Shown: piece after piece, positions 1 through 8,283 of the stretch
Layout of the letters: each line of letters opens with the position of its first letter
Numbering within the stretch: position 1 is the stretch's first letter
Assembly (NCBI RefSeq): GCF_903915725.1
Contig: NZ_CAIWTY010000045.1
Coordinates: 1-64,000, forward strand
Reading direction: 5' to 3'
DNA: 64,000 nt
Source of the DNA: an uncultured Rhodopila sp.
GTDB taxonomy: Bacteria > Pseudomonadota > Alphaproteobacteria > Acetobacterales > Acetobacteraceae
Position numbers and translations under genes: made by a program
Notes under the pieces: model-generated
Told to the model about the DNA's origin: nothing
Database searches by the model: none
Seen by the model: the letters and a program-made list of their open reading frames with translations, nothing else

Positions 1-357
1 CGGCGGCTGCCCACAAGCTTCACAGCACCGCAACAACATCAAGGATTGATTTTGATTCCGGGAAAGGTGCAACCTTCAGCCGGTGACCAGCCCTTAGCTT
101 ATTTTTCCCGGAACCTGTCCAGACGACCGGGACCGTTGCAGAACATAAAGCGCGTGCGACATCCCACCAGCCGTATCGAGTACCGGGGGCTGGATGAGAA
201 GAAGCGCCAGATCGTGCGGGAGTCCGTCGCTCTTCATCATCTCGCCAGTTACATGAGCGCATATCGCGTACCGGACGGGTTGATCACCAAAATCGAGTCG
301 CTGATCGTGCGTTCATTCGCGAATGACCTCCTAAACGTGAGAATGGAGAACTTCTAA
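1..357 (+). CDS. possible hypothetical protein, 5' end outside window
   Basis: The frame is open from base 1 to the TAA at 355-357, so this could be the 3' part of a gene that starts before the window. An alternative start inside the window is the TTG at 46, which has AAGGA just before it. The last 40 residues look like a plausible charged/amphipathic helix, but I recognise no domain. Base composition is lower in GC than the rest of the window, as in the next gene. It may be a chance open frame; no function is proposed. Confidence 0.3.
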   Translation, partial: RRLPTSFTAPQQHQGLILIPGKVQPSAGDQPLAYFSRNLSRRPGPLQNIKRVRHPTSRIEYRGLDEKKRQIVRESVALHHLASYMSAYRVPDGLITKIESLIVRSFANDLLNVRMENF

Positions 358-474
358 CGGGATATTCGTCGATCGCTGTCGGCAGACACACATTTGCCCA
401 AACGAGTGGATCAAGAGGAACGGCGAGAGCTTTGAAAATTCCCATCAAACAATCCGAGGAATGGTAAAACTGGC

Positions 475-1311
475 ATGATCTCCTCACACGAGTTCCGTAT
501 GATGGCTGGGGAAGGCCATCTCGCGAGCACATCCCTGCTGGCTGGCTTCGAGTCGCTGGCGAAGATCGACTACGACAAACCGGGCACAGTTTACCTGACT
601 TTGTTCCAGCTTTCTACCGGACTCGAAAGGATCATGAAGATAGCTGTCATTCTCGATTACAAAGTAAGAAACGATCTCGCGAATCCGTCCGATTTACAAC
701 TTCGGCGTCTCGGGCACTCGATAACGGATCTCTACTCGGCTCTGCGAGTTGCATCCGAATCGCACGCGATGACAGACGGGTGGTTCGATGACGACACTTT
801 ATGGGGCGAACTCCTTTTTGTGCTCTCTGAGTTTGCTCGTGGATCACGATATTATAACATTGACCAACTGGTCAGCGGTCGTGACGCCCCGGACCCACTT
901 ATCCGCTGGTTCGAAGTTCACATGCGGATCGCCGAGGATGCCGTCAGTTGCGAGCGACTCGGTGACATTATGCAGCGAGCGCGGAACCACTGTGAGGCTC
1001 TTGGACTATTCGGCTGGGAGATGGGGCCTCGCGGTCAACCGGATCTGACTATCGACGTTACGTACCAGCTTGAGGTCGCCCGGGTCACTCGCGGTCACTG
1101 CGTTTGGACCATCATTGAGATACTGAAGCCTATCTACCGGCTGATCGAACGGCTTGTAAACGAGGTTCATCAAACTGAGCGGCAAAAAGGGATAGAGGAT
1201 CTGACAGTCCCATACATGGTCGAGTTCTTCCCGTTCTGCCTTGCGCGCAGAAAAACGGCCATTAGACGTAAGGCTTGGACTAAATTGTTCCACATCGCAG
1301 GCCGCGCCTGA
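475..1311 (+). CDS. hypothetical protein, mostly helical
   Basis: This is a 278-residue protein I do not recognise. It reads as mainly alpha-helical and soluble, with no signal peptide and no membrane span. The segment around residues 40-70 (YLTLFQLSTGLERIMKIA) resembles the pattern of HEPN-like helical bundles, but the RNase RxxxxH motif is not evident, so that is only a suggestion. Start ATG 475 is taken for length; ATG 499 is an alternative, and neither has a strong ribosome binding site. GC is visibly lower than in the genes after 3.9 kb, which suggests acquired DNA. It stands beside toxin-antitoxin genes in the same accessory patch. Confidence 0.6.
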   Translation: MISSHEFRMMAGEGHLASTSLLAGFESLAKIDYDKPGTVYLTLFQLSTGLERIMKIAVILDYKVRNDLANPSDLQLRRLGHSITDLYSALRVASESHAMTDGWFDDDTLWGELLFVLSEFARGSRYYNIDQLVSGRDAPDPLIRWFEVHMRIAEDAVSCERLGDIMQRARNHCEALGLFGWEMGPRGQPDLTIDVTYQLEVARVTRGHCVWTIIEILKPIYRLIERLVNEVHQTERQKGIEDLTVPYMVEFFPFCLARRKTAIRRKAWTKLFHIAGRA

Positions 1312-1440
1312 TTTGGGCAGCGCTGAGTCCACAAGTTATGAGCGTCCGGAACTGGATCCCCAAACTTACTACCGCGCTACTGGCCAAAAATGCGTCCGCG
1401 GGAAGCATGCTGATTTTCGCCAAAGCCAGCGTGGACAGAT

Positions 1441-1896
1441 CTAAAGCCTCTGTGCAGAGGTACTGGTGACAGAGCCTTTGGCGCCGCTGTCCCGGTGCAC
1501 ACGCCGCAGCACCGCCAGCGCCTCCGGATCATGATCCAGCAGCATCAACGCGCTGCTGATCGCCCGGCTCGGCAGCAAATCCCCGGTTTCGTATTTCTGA
1601 AACGCCCGCTTGCCGCCGCCAATCAGCACCCCGGCATCCGCCTGCGTCAGACCGAGACGCTTGCGGATGCGGCGAATCTCCTCCGGCTGCAGCAGCCCCT
1701 CCGCCCGAGCCTTCAGCAGGTTCAGCATCCGGTCCGACACTTTCATGTCCTGGCCCGAATGGATGCTCGCCTCTGAGGTATCGCAATACCATCCTGGCAT
1801 GCCAAAGGTGATCGTTTCGCCCTGATAGGTCAGCGTCATCCGCCGCGTATCGCGGTGCATCGGCGCTCCCATTTCCGGGCAAACGGGATCAGACAT
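1441..1896 (-). CDS. MqsA-family (type II TA) antitoxin with HTH domain
   Basis: This 151-residue protein has the MqsA layout: a short N-terminal metal-binding-like domain (residues 1-65) and a C-terminal helix-turn-helix (about 78-140; GLTQADAGVLIGGG, then FQKYETGDLLPS). In known MqsA the first domain holds zinc with two CxxC pairs. Here only the first cysteine of each pair remains (C6, C38), with Met9 and Ser41 in the other places, so zinc binding is doubtful. ATG 1896 overlaps the stop of the toxin remnant just upstream (ATGTCTGA), the usual mqsRA arrangement. MqsA antitoxins repress their own operon through the HTH. Because the toxin is truncated, this antitoxin is probably an orphan. Confidence 0.82.
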   Translation of the reverse strand: MSDPVCPEMGAPMHRDTRRMTLTYQGETITFGMPGWYCDTSEASIHSGQDMKVSDRMLNLLKARAEGLLQPEEIRRIRKRLGLTQADAGVLIGGGKRAFQKYETGDLLPSRAISSALMLLDHDPEALAVLRRVHRDSGAKGSVTSTSAQRL

Positions 1897-1898
1897 GG
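1721..1898. repeat. direct repeat copy 1 (MqsA N-terminal coding region)
   Basis: About 178 bp that recur in the same orientation at 3727-3905 with scattered substitutions, roughly 85-90% identical by eye. The repeat covers the MqsA N-terminal domain coding region and ends near its start codon. The two copies bracket the parDE genes and the frameshifted membrane gene. Confidence 0.85.
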
Positions 1899-2026
1899 TC
1901 TTTCTCTTTGACCGACAGCAGCAGGACCTCCGTCCCGGCATCGGCGGCGAACGTCGCGAAGAGCAAGCTGACGTCCGTGGGCACGTGACTGACACCCTGC
2001 CAGACAGCCCCATCGAGATCCCGTGT
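1889..2026 (-). pseudogene. MqsR toxin remnant (C-terminal 45 residues)
   Basis: A 45-codon open segment ends at TGA 1891-1889, overlapping the MqsA start. Its translation contains DGAVWQGVSHVP and ends VLLLSVKEKDHV. This matches the conserved MqsR C-terminus, where a WQD-type motif is followed about 25 residues later by a hydrophobic strand and a closing SFKEK (here SVKEK). The first ~55 residues of a normal ~98-residue toxin are missing. The segment begins immediately after, and in frame with, the stop codon of the ParE gene at 2027-2029. The parDE cassette therefore appears to have replaced the 5' half of mqsR. It has no start codon of its own and is presumed inactive. Confidence 0.7.
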
Positions 2027-2347
2027 CTACGGGTCTTCGTCCACCGGCGAAGCGAAGATCGCAGCAATGTCGCGATAGCCGCTCAGGACCCGTACAATCT
2101 CAATGGCTTGCCCCGCCACGCGATAGATAATCAGGTATCTCCCGACCGGCCAGAACAGGACACCCACCTCGCGGGCCACCAAATCGTCTCGGGTGTGCCC
2201 CATGCGCGGCCTTTTGGCCAACTTCCCAAAAGCCTCGAAGAACCGGTCGCGCATCCGATATCCGGCACTCCTGTTGCGCTTTTCAATGTAAGCAACGATC
2301 TCGAGAATGTCCCGCAGCGCGGCCGGCGAGACGGTGTAATCCGTCAC
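2027..2347 (-). CDS. ParE/RelE-family toxin
   Basis: A 106-residue ParE/RelE-superfamily toxin. Features seen are the N-terminal LRDILEIVAYIEKRN helix, AGYRMRDRFFEAFGKLAKRPRMG, and the C-terminal strands VGRYLIIYRVAG and IEIVRVLSGYRDI typical of the ParE fold. ParE members inhibit gyrase while RelE members cleave mRNA on the ribosome; the sequence alone does not tell which. The start is GTG 2347, which overlaps the ParD stop as GTGA, so the two are translationally coupled with the antitoxin first. Its TAG stop is directly followed in frame by the MqsR remnant, so readthrough would make a fused tail. Confidence 0.88.
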   Translation of the reverse strand: MTDYTVSPAALRDILEIVAYIEKRNRSAGYRMRDRFFEAFGKLAKRPRMGHTRDDLVAREVGVLFWPVGRYLIIYRVAGQAIEIVRVLSGYRDIAAIFASPVDEDP

Positions 2348-2604
2348 GGCCGCCGTTTGCGCTCAAGGAACTCGGTCACCTCCGCAAAAGCGCGGTCCCC
2401 CGGGATGCCCTCGCCGCGATCAAGCTCGTCGAGACCAACCTGGATGTCGGCATGAAGCTGTTCCAGCCGCCGCGCCCGCGTATCCTCGGCCGAGAACAGC
2501 AGGCGGAGGCTTTCCCGGACAACCTCGCTCGCGCTGTCGTACAGGCCGGTTCCGACCTTGTCGGCGATCCGCTTCTCCAGTTCGGGCGTAAGCGACACCT
2601 CCAT
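2344..2604 (-). CDS. ParD-family antitoxin
   Basis: An 86-residue ParD-type ribbon-helix-helix antitoxin. The N-terminal strand MEVSLTPELEKRI and helices with LYDSASEVVRESLRLLF are characteristic, followed by a charged C-terminal tail that would wrap the toxin. ATG 2604 is preferred over ATG 2613 because AAGGA lies 8 bases before it, while the upstream ATG has no spaced ribosome site. It is first in the parDE operon and presumably represses it through the RHH domain (family knowledge). It overlaps parE by four bases. Confidence 0.87.
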   Translation of the reverse strand: MEVSLTPELEKRIADKVGTGLYDSASEVVRESLRLLFSAEDTRARRLEQLHADIQVGLDELDRGEGIPGDRAFAEVTEFLERKRRP

Positions 2605-2784
2605 CGCGACCATCCTTGGCTGTTGAGAGACCTCACCATACCAAATCCCGCTGCCAGTTGCGACATCAGCCTTCCTCGCCCGATCCCTGGCACGCGAAAG
2701 CAATAAGGCACGCCTTTTCGCATGGCGCCCGCGAGATCGTTTCCTCTCCGGTGACCCGCCCGCCCGCCACCGCCAGACCCCTGA

Positions 2785-3421
2785 ATGCCCGAATCCGACG
2801 AAACCCAAACCGCCCCGTCCGAACCCTCGGCGACCCCGGAAACCACCGCCTTCCTGCTCGCCACCTTCGGCCGATATCTACCGGCAGGAGGTCGGCGGTG
2901 AGGAAGATGTCCACCGCGCCCTGCCCTTCTTCAGCACGGCGCTGGGCATCGTCATCGGCGCCCTGGCCTACGCCGCCGGGCGGCTGCCGAAATGGCCCGA
3001 CCTGGCGCCGGATCGCGGGCTGATCGCCTTCGTCGCCGCGGACGCCTTGCTCGGTCTTGCGGTCGTCGAGGCGGGGTGCGTCCTGATCTGGATCTCGCTC
3101 GCGATTGCCCGCCACAACTACCAGCGGATCGGGCCGGAGACGGACCTCCGCGCCCGGGTAGCCGAACTGCAAGCGTATTATGACGCCGAAGGCATCAGCG
3201 GCGAGCAGCAGGACAAGGAGTTGCTGAAGGACACGCGGCAGATGCTGCTGGACTCCTACACCACGACCACGCCCGCCAACCGCGAGATCAACCAGAGGCG
3301 CTACAGGTTCCGCGCAAAGGCGGCGTCTCATTTGGTCCGAAGCTTGATTTGGGCGCTGAGTGCAACCACTGTTATCTTCGTGGCTGACAAACCGGGATAT
3401 TTGCCGCAGGTGACCGTATGA
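2785..3421 (+). pseudogene. membrane protein gene with apparent frameshift
   Basis: The intact-looking part (about 2871-3421) encodes a protein with two membrane spans near its start (FSTALGIVIGALAYAAG and LLGLAVVEAGCVLIWISLAI), a soluble helical region (AELQAYYDAEGISGEQQDKE) and a last hydrophobic span (LVRSLIWALSATTVIFVA). That frame has no start codon of its own upstream. ATG 2785 opens a different frame that reads MPESDETQTAPSEP and runs to ATFG at about 2868. From there the other frame continues smoothly as DIYRQEVGGEEDVHRALPFF. One extra base in the GGCC at about 2867-2870 would explain it, as true decay or a sequencing error. The family is unrecognised. It overlaps the next gene by ATGA. 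Confidence 0.5.
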
Positions 3422-3591
3422 GCACCCCAAGGGCTGGCACAACCACCCAAACAACGGTTCGTCCACCGATGAAGCCGGAGAGAACCGAGACGGGCCGAGT
3501 GTCGCCGGATACCCCCTCACCGCGCAAGCCCACCGGCCCGGTGACCTACAAGATCGAAAAAGGCTCCAACGTATGGCCGGGGTTCAGATAG
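3418..3591 (+). CDS. small basic/proline-rich hypothetical protein
   Basis: A 57-residue reading frame whose ATG overlaps the stop of the preceding membrane gene (ATGA), suggesting translational coupling. It is rich in Thr, Pro, Arg and Lys and looks disordered, ending in PVTYKIEKGSNVWPGFR. No family is recognised. The coupling and strand suit a two-gene unit with the membrane protein. It could still be an accidental frame. Confidence 0.45.
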   Translation: MSTPRAGTTTQTTVRPPMKPERTETGRVSPDTPSPRKPTGPVTYKIEKGSNVWPGFR

Positions 3592-3693
3592 GCCTGTCCC
3601 TGACAGGGTCGCCTCCTCGGTCCGTCACGCGTATGGACGGCCCCACCAGAGCCGTGGATCGCCTGGATCGCAGATTGAAGTCCTAGCCGGGCT

Positions 3694-3948
3694 CTAACGG
3701 CTGGCAAGGTGCCGCGCTCGAAGCAGCTTCAGCATCCGGTCCGACATTTTCATGTCCTGGCCCGAGTGGATGCTCTCCTCCGAGGTATCGCAATACCACC
3801 CCGGCATGCCCAAGGTGATCGTTTCGCCCTGCCAGGTCAGCGTCATCGGCCGCGTATCGCGGTGCATCGGCGCTCCCGTTTCAGGGCAGACGGGATCAAT
3901 GGGCGGCGTCGCCAGGATGGCGTCAGGGTCTGCAAAGGGGGCGACCAT
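3694..3948 (-). pseudogene. truncated second copy of MqsA antitoxin
   Basis: An 84-residue frame. Residues ~18-79 match the N-terminal domain of the MqsA-like antitoxin at 1441-1896 with only about 8 differences over 62 positions, including the same C-only remnants of the two CxxC pairs. After LRAR the homology stops and the frame ends in HLASR, so the whole helix-turn-helix is missing. The first 17 residues (MVAPFADPDAILATPPI) are not in copy 1. It cannot act as a DNA-binding antitoxin; it may be translated as a small metal-domain protein or be dead. ATG 3948 is 7 bases from the stop of the MetB-family gene upstream of it on this strand. Confidence 0.65.
3727..3905. repeat. direct repeat copy 2
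   Basis: The second copy of the ~178-bp segment at 1721-1898, in the same orientation. Recombination between the copies would delete parDE and the membrane gene; alternatively the intervening 1.8 kb entered by a duplication event. Confidence 0.85.
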
Positions 3949-3955
3949 GCCCGCC

Positions 3956-5239
3956 TCACCCCACCGGGAACGCCTGCACCAAATCGGCAATCAGATCATC
4001 GGGATGCTCGATCCCGATACTGAACCGGATCAACCCCTCCGACACCCCGATCCGCGCCCGCACCTCCGGCGGGATCCCCGAGTGAGTCGTCGAGGCCGGA
4101 TGGCACACCAGCGATTCCGTCCCGCCCAAACTGACCGCCAGCTTGAAAATCCGCAGCCCGTTCAGCAGCCGGAACGCTGCCGCCTGGCCGCCCTTCACCT
4201 CGATGCTGAACGTCGATCCGCCGCCAGAACATTGCCGCTCGAACACCGCACGCGCCGCCGAACCGTCCGGCAGCGAAAACAGAGTATGCACCGCCTCCAC
4301 CAGCGGATGTCCGCGCAGAAACTCCGCCACCAGCTCCGCATTCCGCGTCGCCTTCTCCATCCGCAGCGCCAGAGTCTCCAGCGATCGGCCCAGCATCCAG
4401 CACGAATGCGGATCAAGCTGCGTCCCGATCGCACTCCGTAACGTCCGTATCGGCTTCAGCGCCGCCTTCGAGCCGATCGCCGCCCCGGCGATCAGGTCGC
4501 TATGCCCGCCGACATACTTCGTCAGCGAGTAGACCGAAATATCGATCCCGTGCTGTAATGGCTTCTGGTAGACCGGCCCAAGCAGCGTATTGTCGCACAC
4601 CACCAGCGGCCGCGTCCCCTGCTTCTCCCCCAGCCGATCGGCTACGGCGCCGACCAAAGCGAAGTCCACCAGGGTGTTCAAAGGATTCGACGGAGTCTCG
4701 ATCATAATGACCGAAACCTTTCCCCGCGCCGCCGCCCGCTCCGCCGCCGCCTGCATGTCGGCCCCGTCGAGGCCATGAATGAACCCCTCCGACGCGATGC
4801 CGAACGGCGCCAGGGTCCTGGTGAACAACGTTTCGGTGCCGCCATACAGCGGCTGGCTGTGCAGGATGCAGTCGCCCGGCCGCGCGTACGCCAAAATGGT
4901 CGTGGCGATCGCCGCCATGCCGGAGGACAGCACCAGCGCCGCCTCGCCGCCCTCATACACGGCCAGCCGATCTTCGACGATTTCGAGATTGGGGTGGTTG
5001 AAGCGGGAGTAGATCAGCCCGGCGGGATGGTCCGCCGGCGCGGTTTGCCGCCCGGACATGTAGTCGAAGAAGTCGCGGCCATCCTCCGCGGTGCGGAACA
5101 CGAAAGTGGAGGTCAGGAACACCGGCGGCTTGACGGATCCCTCCGACAGTTGCGGGTCGTAGCCGTAGCCGAGCATCAAGGTCTCAGGATGGAGCAGATG
5201 ATTTCCCAGCCGATCGGCGAGCGGTCGATGCCCGGTCAT
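3956..5239 (-). CDS. cystathionine gamma-synthase/lyase family PLP enzyme
   Basis: A 427-residue member of the Cys/Met-metabolism PLP-dependent transsulfuration family (MetB/MetC/MegL fold). The PLP lysine is in [14 protein letters not shown], with the phosphate-binding SSGMAAI and the aspartate in [11 protein letters not shown]; a typical C-terminal [17 protein letters not shown] follows. The family includes cystathionine gamma-synthase, gamma- and beta-lyase and methionine gamma-lyase; the substrate cannot be decided from sequence alone. It is about 30 residues longer than E. coli MetB because of an N-terminal extension. ATG 5239 is chosen because AAGGA lies 8 bases upstream and the leader before it is repeat DNA. 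It is a soluble cytoplasmic tetramer by family precedent. Confidence 0.9.
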   Translation of the reverse strand: MTGHRPLADRLGNHLLHPETLMLGYGYDPQLSEGSVKPPVFLTSTFVFRTAEDGRDFFDYMSGRQTAPADHPAGLIYSRFNHPNLEIVEDRLAVYEGGEAALVLSSGMAAIATTILAYARPGDCILHSQPLYGGTETLFTRTLAPFGIASEGFIHGLDGADMQAAAERAAARGKVSVIMIETPSNPLNTLVDFALVGAVADRLGEKQGTRPLVVCDNTLLGPVYQKPLQHGIDISVYSLTKYVGGHSDLIAGAAIGSKAALKPIRTLRSAIGTQLDPHSCWMLGRSLETLALRMEKATRNAELVAEFLRGHPLVEAVHTLFSLPDGSAARAVFERQCSGGGSTFSIEVKGGQAAAFRLLNGLRIFKLAVSLGGTESLVCHPASTTHSGIPPEVRARIGVSEGLIRFSIGIEHPDDLIADLVQAFPVG

Positions 5240-5323
5240 TGTGGCGGTCCTTGCTGCTATGTTGCGGTTGTATACCGCGCCCGGACAGCCGTGGGATAGC
5301 GGGGAGTTATCCCGCCCACCATA

Positions 5324-5404
5324 CGTCATGCCGACGCAGGTCGGCATCCACGCCTTACGCGGCGCAGCACAGGCGTGGATGGTGGCCCTCCGGCAACCAT
5401 GACG
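5324..5404. repeat. dispersed palindromic repeat, type A
   Basis: An imperfect palindrome that starts CGTCATGCCGACG, has inner arms GGCATCCACGCCT and AGGCGTGGATG, and ends CCATGACG. A close relative lies at 40330-40412. It sits between two minus-strand genes, upstream of the MetB-family gene, and is typical of REP/MITE-like repeats in alphaproteobacterial spacers. Confidence 0.8.
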
Positions 5405-5449
5405 TTGAGACGCCGGTGCGCCGTGCGTCATCGCCTTCGCAATTTGCCA

Positions 5450-7321
5450 TTACCCCGCGGCGGCATCACCACTCTCATCGAACAGCAGCAGCCGGCCCGC
5501 ATTCCCCAGCCCCACGAACGTCGACAGATTATGCAGCAGCGCTGCGATGATCGGCCCCTGCGGCCCGAGCACCCCAAGCGCCGCCAACGTGACCAGCACC
5601 GCCGTCCACCCCAGCCCGAGCGCGACGTTCACCTGGATCGTCCTGCGGCACCGCCGGCTCAGCCGGATCGCCGTGCCCAGCCGGCGCAGGTCGCTTCCCG
5701 TCAGCACCACGTCGGCCGAGGCCAGCACCACGTCCGTCCCCTGCGCCCCCATCGCCACGCCGACAGCCCCCGCCTTCAGCGCCAGCGAGTCGTTGACGCC
5801 GTCGCCCACCACCAGCGGCCGGAACCCCGCCCGGGTCTCCAACTGCACCCGCCGCATCTTGTCGTCCGGCAGGGCCTCCGCGTAGACCTCGCCGATGCCG
5901 AGCTCGCGGCCGATATGCGCCGCCACTGCCGCGCGGTCGCCGGTCAGCATGACCTGCCGCTCCAACCCCAACCCGCGCAGATCCGCCAGCGCCTCCATCG
6001 CCTCCGCCCGCGGCCGATCGGCGAACAGCAGCCAGCCGAGGAAGACGCCGCCAAGGGACGCCCCGCCGATGGGACCGTCATGCGTGGGCGGCGGAGACAC
6101 CGCCACGCCGAGGCGCGCAAACAGTTCCTCCCGGCCAAACGCCGCCGGCAGCCCGTCCAGCGTGCCGGTCACGCCAAACCCGCCTTCCTCCCGCGCATCC
6201 CCTACCGAACTGCCGGCCGGACCCGCCAGCACGGCCGCCCGGCTGACGGGATGGCTGCTCGCCGCCCCCAACGCCGCCGCCACGCGGAGCAAAGCCGCCT
6301 CGTCCGCAGCCCCGCCAAAGCCAACCAGCGACAGCACCCCGGTGGTCAGCGTCCCGGTCTTGTCGAACACCACCGCATCGACACCCGCAAGATTCTCCAG
6401 GAACCCGGTGCCCTTGATCAGGATGCCATGCCGCGCCGCCACCGCGATGGCGGCAATCGCGGTCGCCGGGGCCGCCAGCACCAGCGCGCAGGGGCAGGAC
6501 GCCACCAGCACTGCCAGGGTGGACGCCATGTCGCCGGAGACGAACCACGTCCCCGCCGCCGCCATCAGCACCAGCGCCATGTATTGCTCGCCGTAGCGCT
6601 CCAGCACCCGGGTCACCGGCGGCTTCGACTCCTCCGCCGTGCGCATCAGGGTGATGATCCGCCCCAGCGTGGAGTCGGTGCCGGTGCGGGTCACCTCCAC
6701 CTCCAGCCAGCCGTTGCAGTCGATCGAGCCGGCGGCCACCGCATCCCCCGCCGCCACGTCCACCGGCACCGACTCGCCGGTCAGCGACGCCATATCCAGG
6801 CTGGCGCTGCCCGCGCGGACCACGCCGTCGGCGGGGGCGCGATCCCCGGCCCGCAGTTCGATCCGGTCGCCGATGCGTAGCGCGCTGGCGGCCACCAACT
6901 CGACGCCGCCCAGGACCAGCCGCCGCGCCCGGGTCTCGGCCAGGCGTCCCAGCGCCCGCACCGCCTCCCGCGTCCCCAGCAGGCTGCGCTCCTCCAGCAC
7001 ATGCCCCAAAATCATCACGATCGGCAGCACCGCCGCTGTCATAAGATCCCCCGCCGCCCACGCGGCCAGCAATGCCAACGCCACCAATCTATCGGCCACG
7101 CCGTGCAGCCCGGGGTGGCGCAGGCTGCGCGCGGCGTCGGCGAGCACCGGCACCGCCACCAAGGCCGCCGCCAGCGCCGCCACCAGCCCGGCCACGCCGG
7201 TATCGCCGGGAAGCGCAAACTGCCAGAGCACCGCTACCGCGAGCAGCCCGGCCGACAGCATCGCCAAGGTCAGTTGCGCGCCCAGCAGCAGCCGCTCGGT
7301 GCGCGCCAACAGGGCCGTCAT
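5450..7321 (-). CDS. heavy-metal translocating P-type (P1B) ATPase
   Basis: A 623-residue P1B ATPase that pumps a soft or transition metal across the inner membrane. Seen in order: membrane spans in residues 10-110, actuator loop TGES (181-184), the metal-coordinating CPC (276-278) in a membrane span, the phosphorylated aspartate in DKTGT (D320), the P1B-specific HP (358-359), GDGVND (507-512), and two final spans. It lacks any N-terminal CxxC metal-binding domain. In the last span HNLSTFVGLGNAGRLL resembles the Zn/Cd group, but Asn stands where that group usually has Asp, so the metal is uncertain. ATG 7321 overlaps the stop of the upstream SPFH gene (ATGA). It is last in a four-gene operon. 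Confidence 0.93.
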   Translation of the reverse strand: MTALLARTERLLLGAQLTLAMLSAGLLAVAVLWQFALPGDTGVAGLVAALAAALVAVPVLADAARSLRHPGLHGVADRLVALALLAAWAAGDLMTAAVLPIVMILGHVLEERSLLGTREAVRALGRLAETRARRLVLGGVELVAASALRIGDRIELRAGDRAPADGVVRAGSASLDMASLTGESVPVDVAAGDAVAAGSIDCNGWLEVEVTRTGTDSTLGRIITLMRTAEESKPPVTRVLERYGEQYMALVLMAAAGTWFVSGDMASTLAVLVASCPCALVLAAPATAIAAIAVAARHGILIKGTGFLENLAGVDAVVFDKTGTLTTGVLSLVGFGGAADEAALLRVAAALGAASSHPVSRAAVLAGPAGSSVGDAREEGGFGVTGTLDGLPAAFGREELFARLGVAVSPPPTHDGPIGGASLGGVFLGWLLFADRPRAEAMEALADLRGLGLERQVMLTGDRAAVAAHIGRELGIGEVYAEALPDDKMRRVQLETRAGFRPLVVGDGVNDSLALKAGAVGVAMGAQGTDVVLASADVVLTGSDLRRLGTAIRLSRRCRRTIQVNVALGLGWTAVLVTLAALGVLGPQGPIIAALLHNLSTFVGLGNAGRLLLFDESGDAAAG

Positions 7322-8283
7322 GGCTGGGTTGCCGGCAGGATCACCCGCGATCCGCCGTTCGGGTCGATCGCGACGACACTGCCCGCCGCCTGCAGCACCG
7401 TGGCGACGCGGTCGCGCCAAAGCTGCTGCAACAATCCCGTCCGCCCGTCCGCCGTGCTACGCCCGGCCAGAGCGGTAATCTGCGCCACCTGCACGCTGGC
7501 GTCTGCCACCCGCTCCGCCGCCGCGCCGCGGGCGCTGGCGAGCAGGCGATCACGCTCGCGGTTGGCCGACTGCGCGGTGCGCTCGGCGTCGGTGCGGGCA
7601 CTCGCCCGGGCCTGTTCGGCAAGCTGAGTCGCCTCCAGCACGGCATCGAAGCCGGGCTTGGCGGCTTCCGGCAGCAGCGCGTCCACGTCGGCGCGGGTCA
7701 CTTCCACGCCGAGCGATGCGCCGTCTGCGGCAAGCGCCGCCAGCCGCTGGTTCACCGCCCGCTCCAGATCGCCACGGATGGCCTGGCGTTGCTGCTGCAA
7801 AGCGACCTCGTCATCATCCACTGCGCGCACCGCCATGAAGTCGTCGATCGACCGCGCCGCCGCGAGGCTGGTGGTGGCGGCGACGAACAGCCGCTGCAAC
7901 GCCGGTGCGACATGGTCGCGCGCCAGCAGATAGGCGGCCGGATCGGTGATCCGCCAGGTCAGCGTCGCATCCAGCAGCACCTGGCCGCCGTCGCCGGTCA
8001 GGTAGCCGCCGGGGCCGCCGCCCGCACCGCGCGCCACCACCTTCATCTCCATCTGCCGCGCCGGGGCGGGCAGCAATTCCACCTGCTCGATCGGCCGCGG
8101 CCAGGCCAGCAGCAGCCCGGCCGGCTGCACCCGCACGATGCGGCCGAAGCGCAGCACCGCGGCCTGCGAGTCGGACGGCACCTGCCGGACATTCGAAAAA
8201 CACCAGCCAAGCGCGGCCAGTGCAATGCCGATCAGCAGCACCCGAAAGGTGATCTGTAGCGATTGGACGACCGGCCCGCTCAT
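7318..8283 (-). CDS. SPFH/band-7 protein, HflC/HflK-like (third of three)
   Basis: A 321-residue protein with one N-terminal membrane span (about residues 12-30) followed by an SPFH/band-7 domain (VPSDSQAAVLRFGRIVRVQPAG, then LTWRITDPAAYLLA) and a long Ala/Arg/Glu-rich helix (about 215-275) that should oligomerise. SPFH proteins such as HflK/HflC form ring or cage assemblies on membranes and modulate FtsH. Start ATG 8283 and the stop overlap both neighbours by ATGA, so expression is tightly coupled. Its sequence differs enough from the other two SPFH proteins to be a distinct subunit. The role with the metal ATPase is inference. Confidence 0.85.
   Translation of the reverse strand: MSGPVVQSLQITFRVLLIGIALAALGWCFSNVRQVPSDSQAAVLRFGRIVRVQPAGLLLAWPRPIEQVELLPAPARQMEMKVVARGAGGGPGGYLTGDGGQVLLDATLTWRITDPAAYLLARDHVAPALQRLFVAATTSLAAARSIDDFMAVRAVDDDEVALQQQRQAIRGDLERAVNQRLAALAADGASLGVEVTRADVDALLPEAAKPGFDAVLEATQLAEQARASARTDAERTAQSANRERDRLLASARGAAAERVADASVQVAQITALAGRSTADGRTGLLQQLWRDRVATVLQAAGSVVAIDPNGGSRVILPATQP

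Noticed and set aside
6078-7061. Very long Gly/Arg-rich open frame opposite and out of frame with the P-type ATPase
   Set aside because: It is a high-GC shadow of the ATPase gene with low-complexity composition and no domain.
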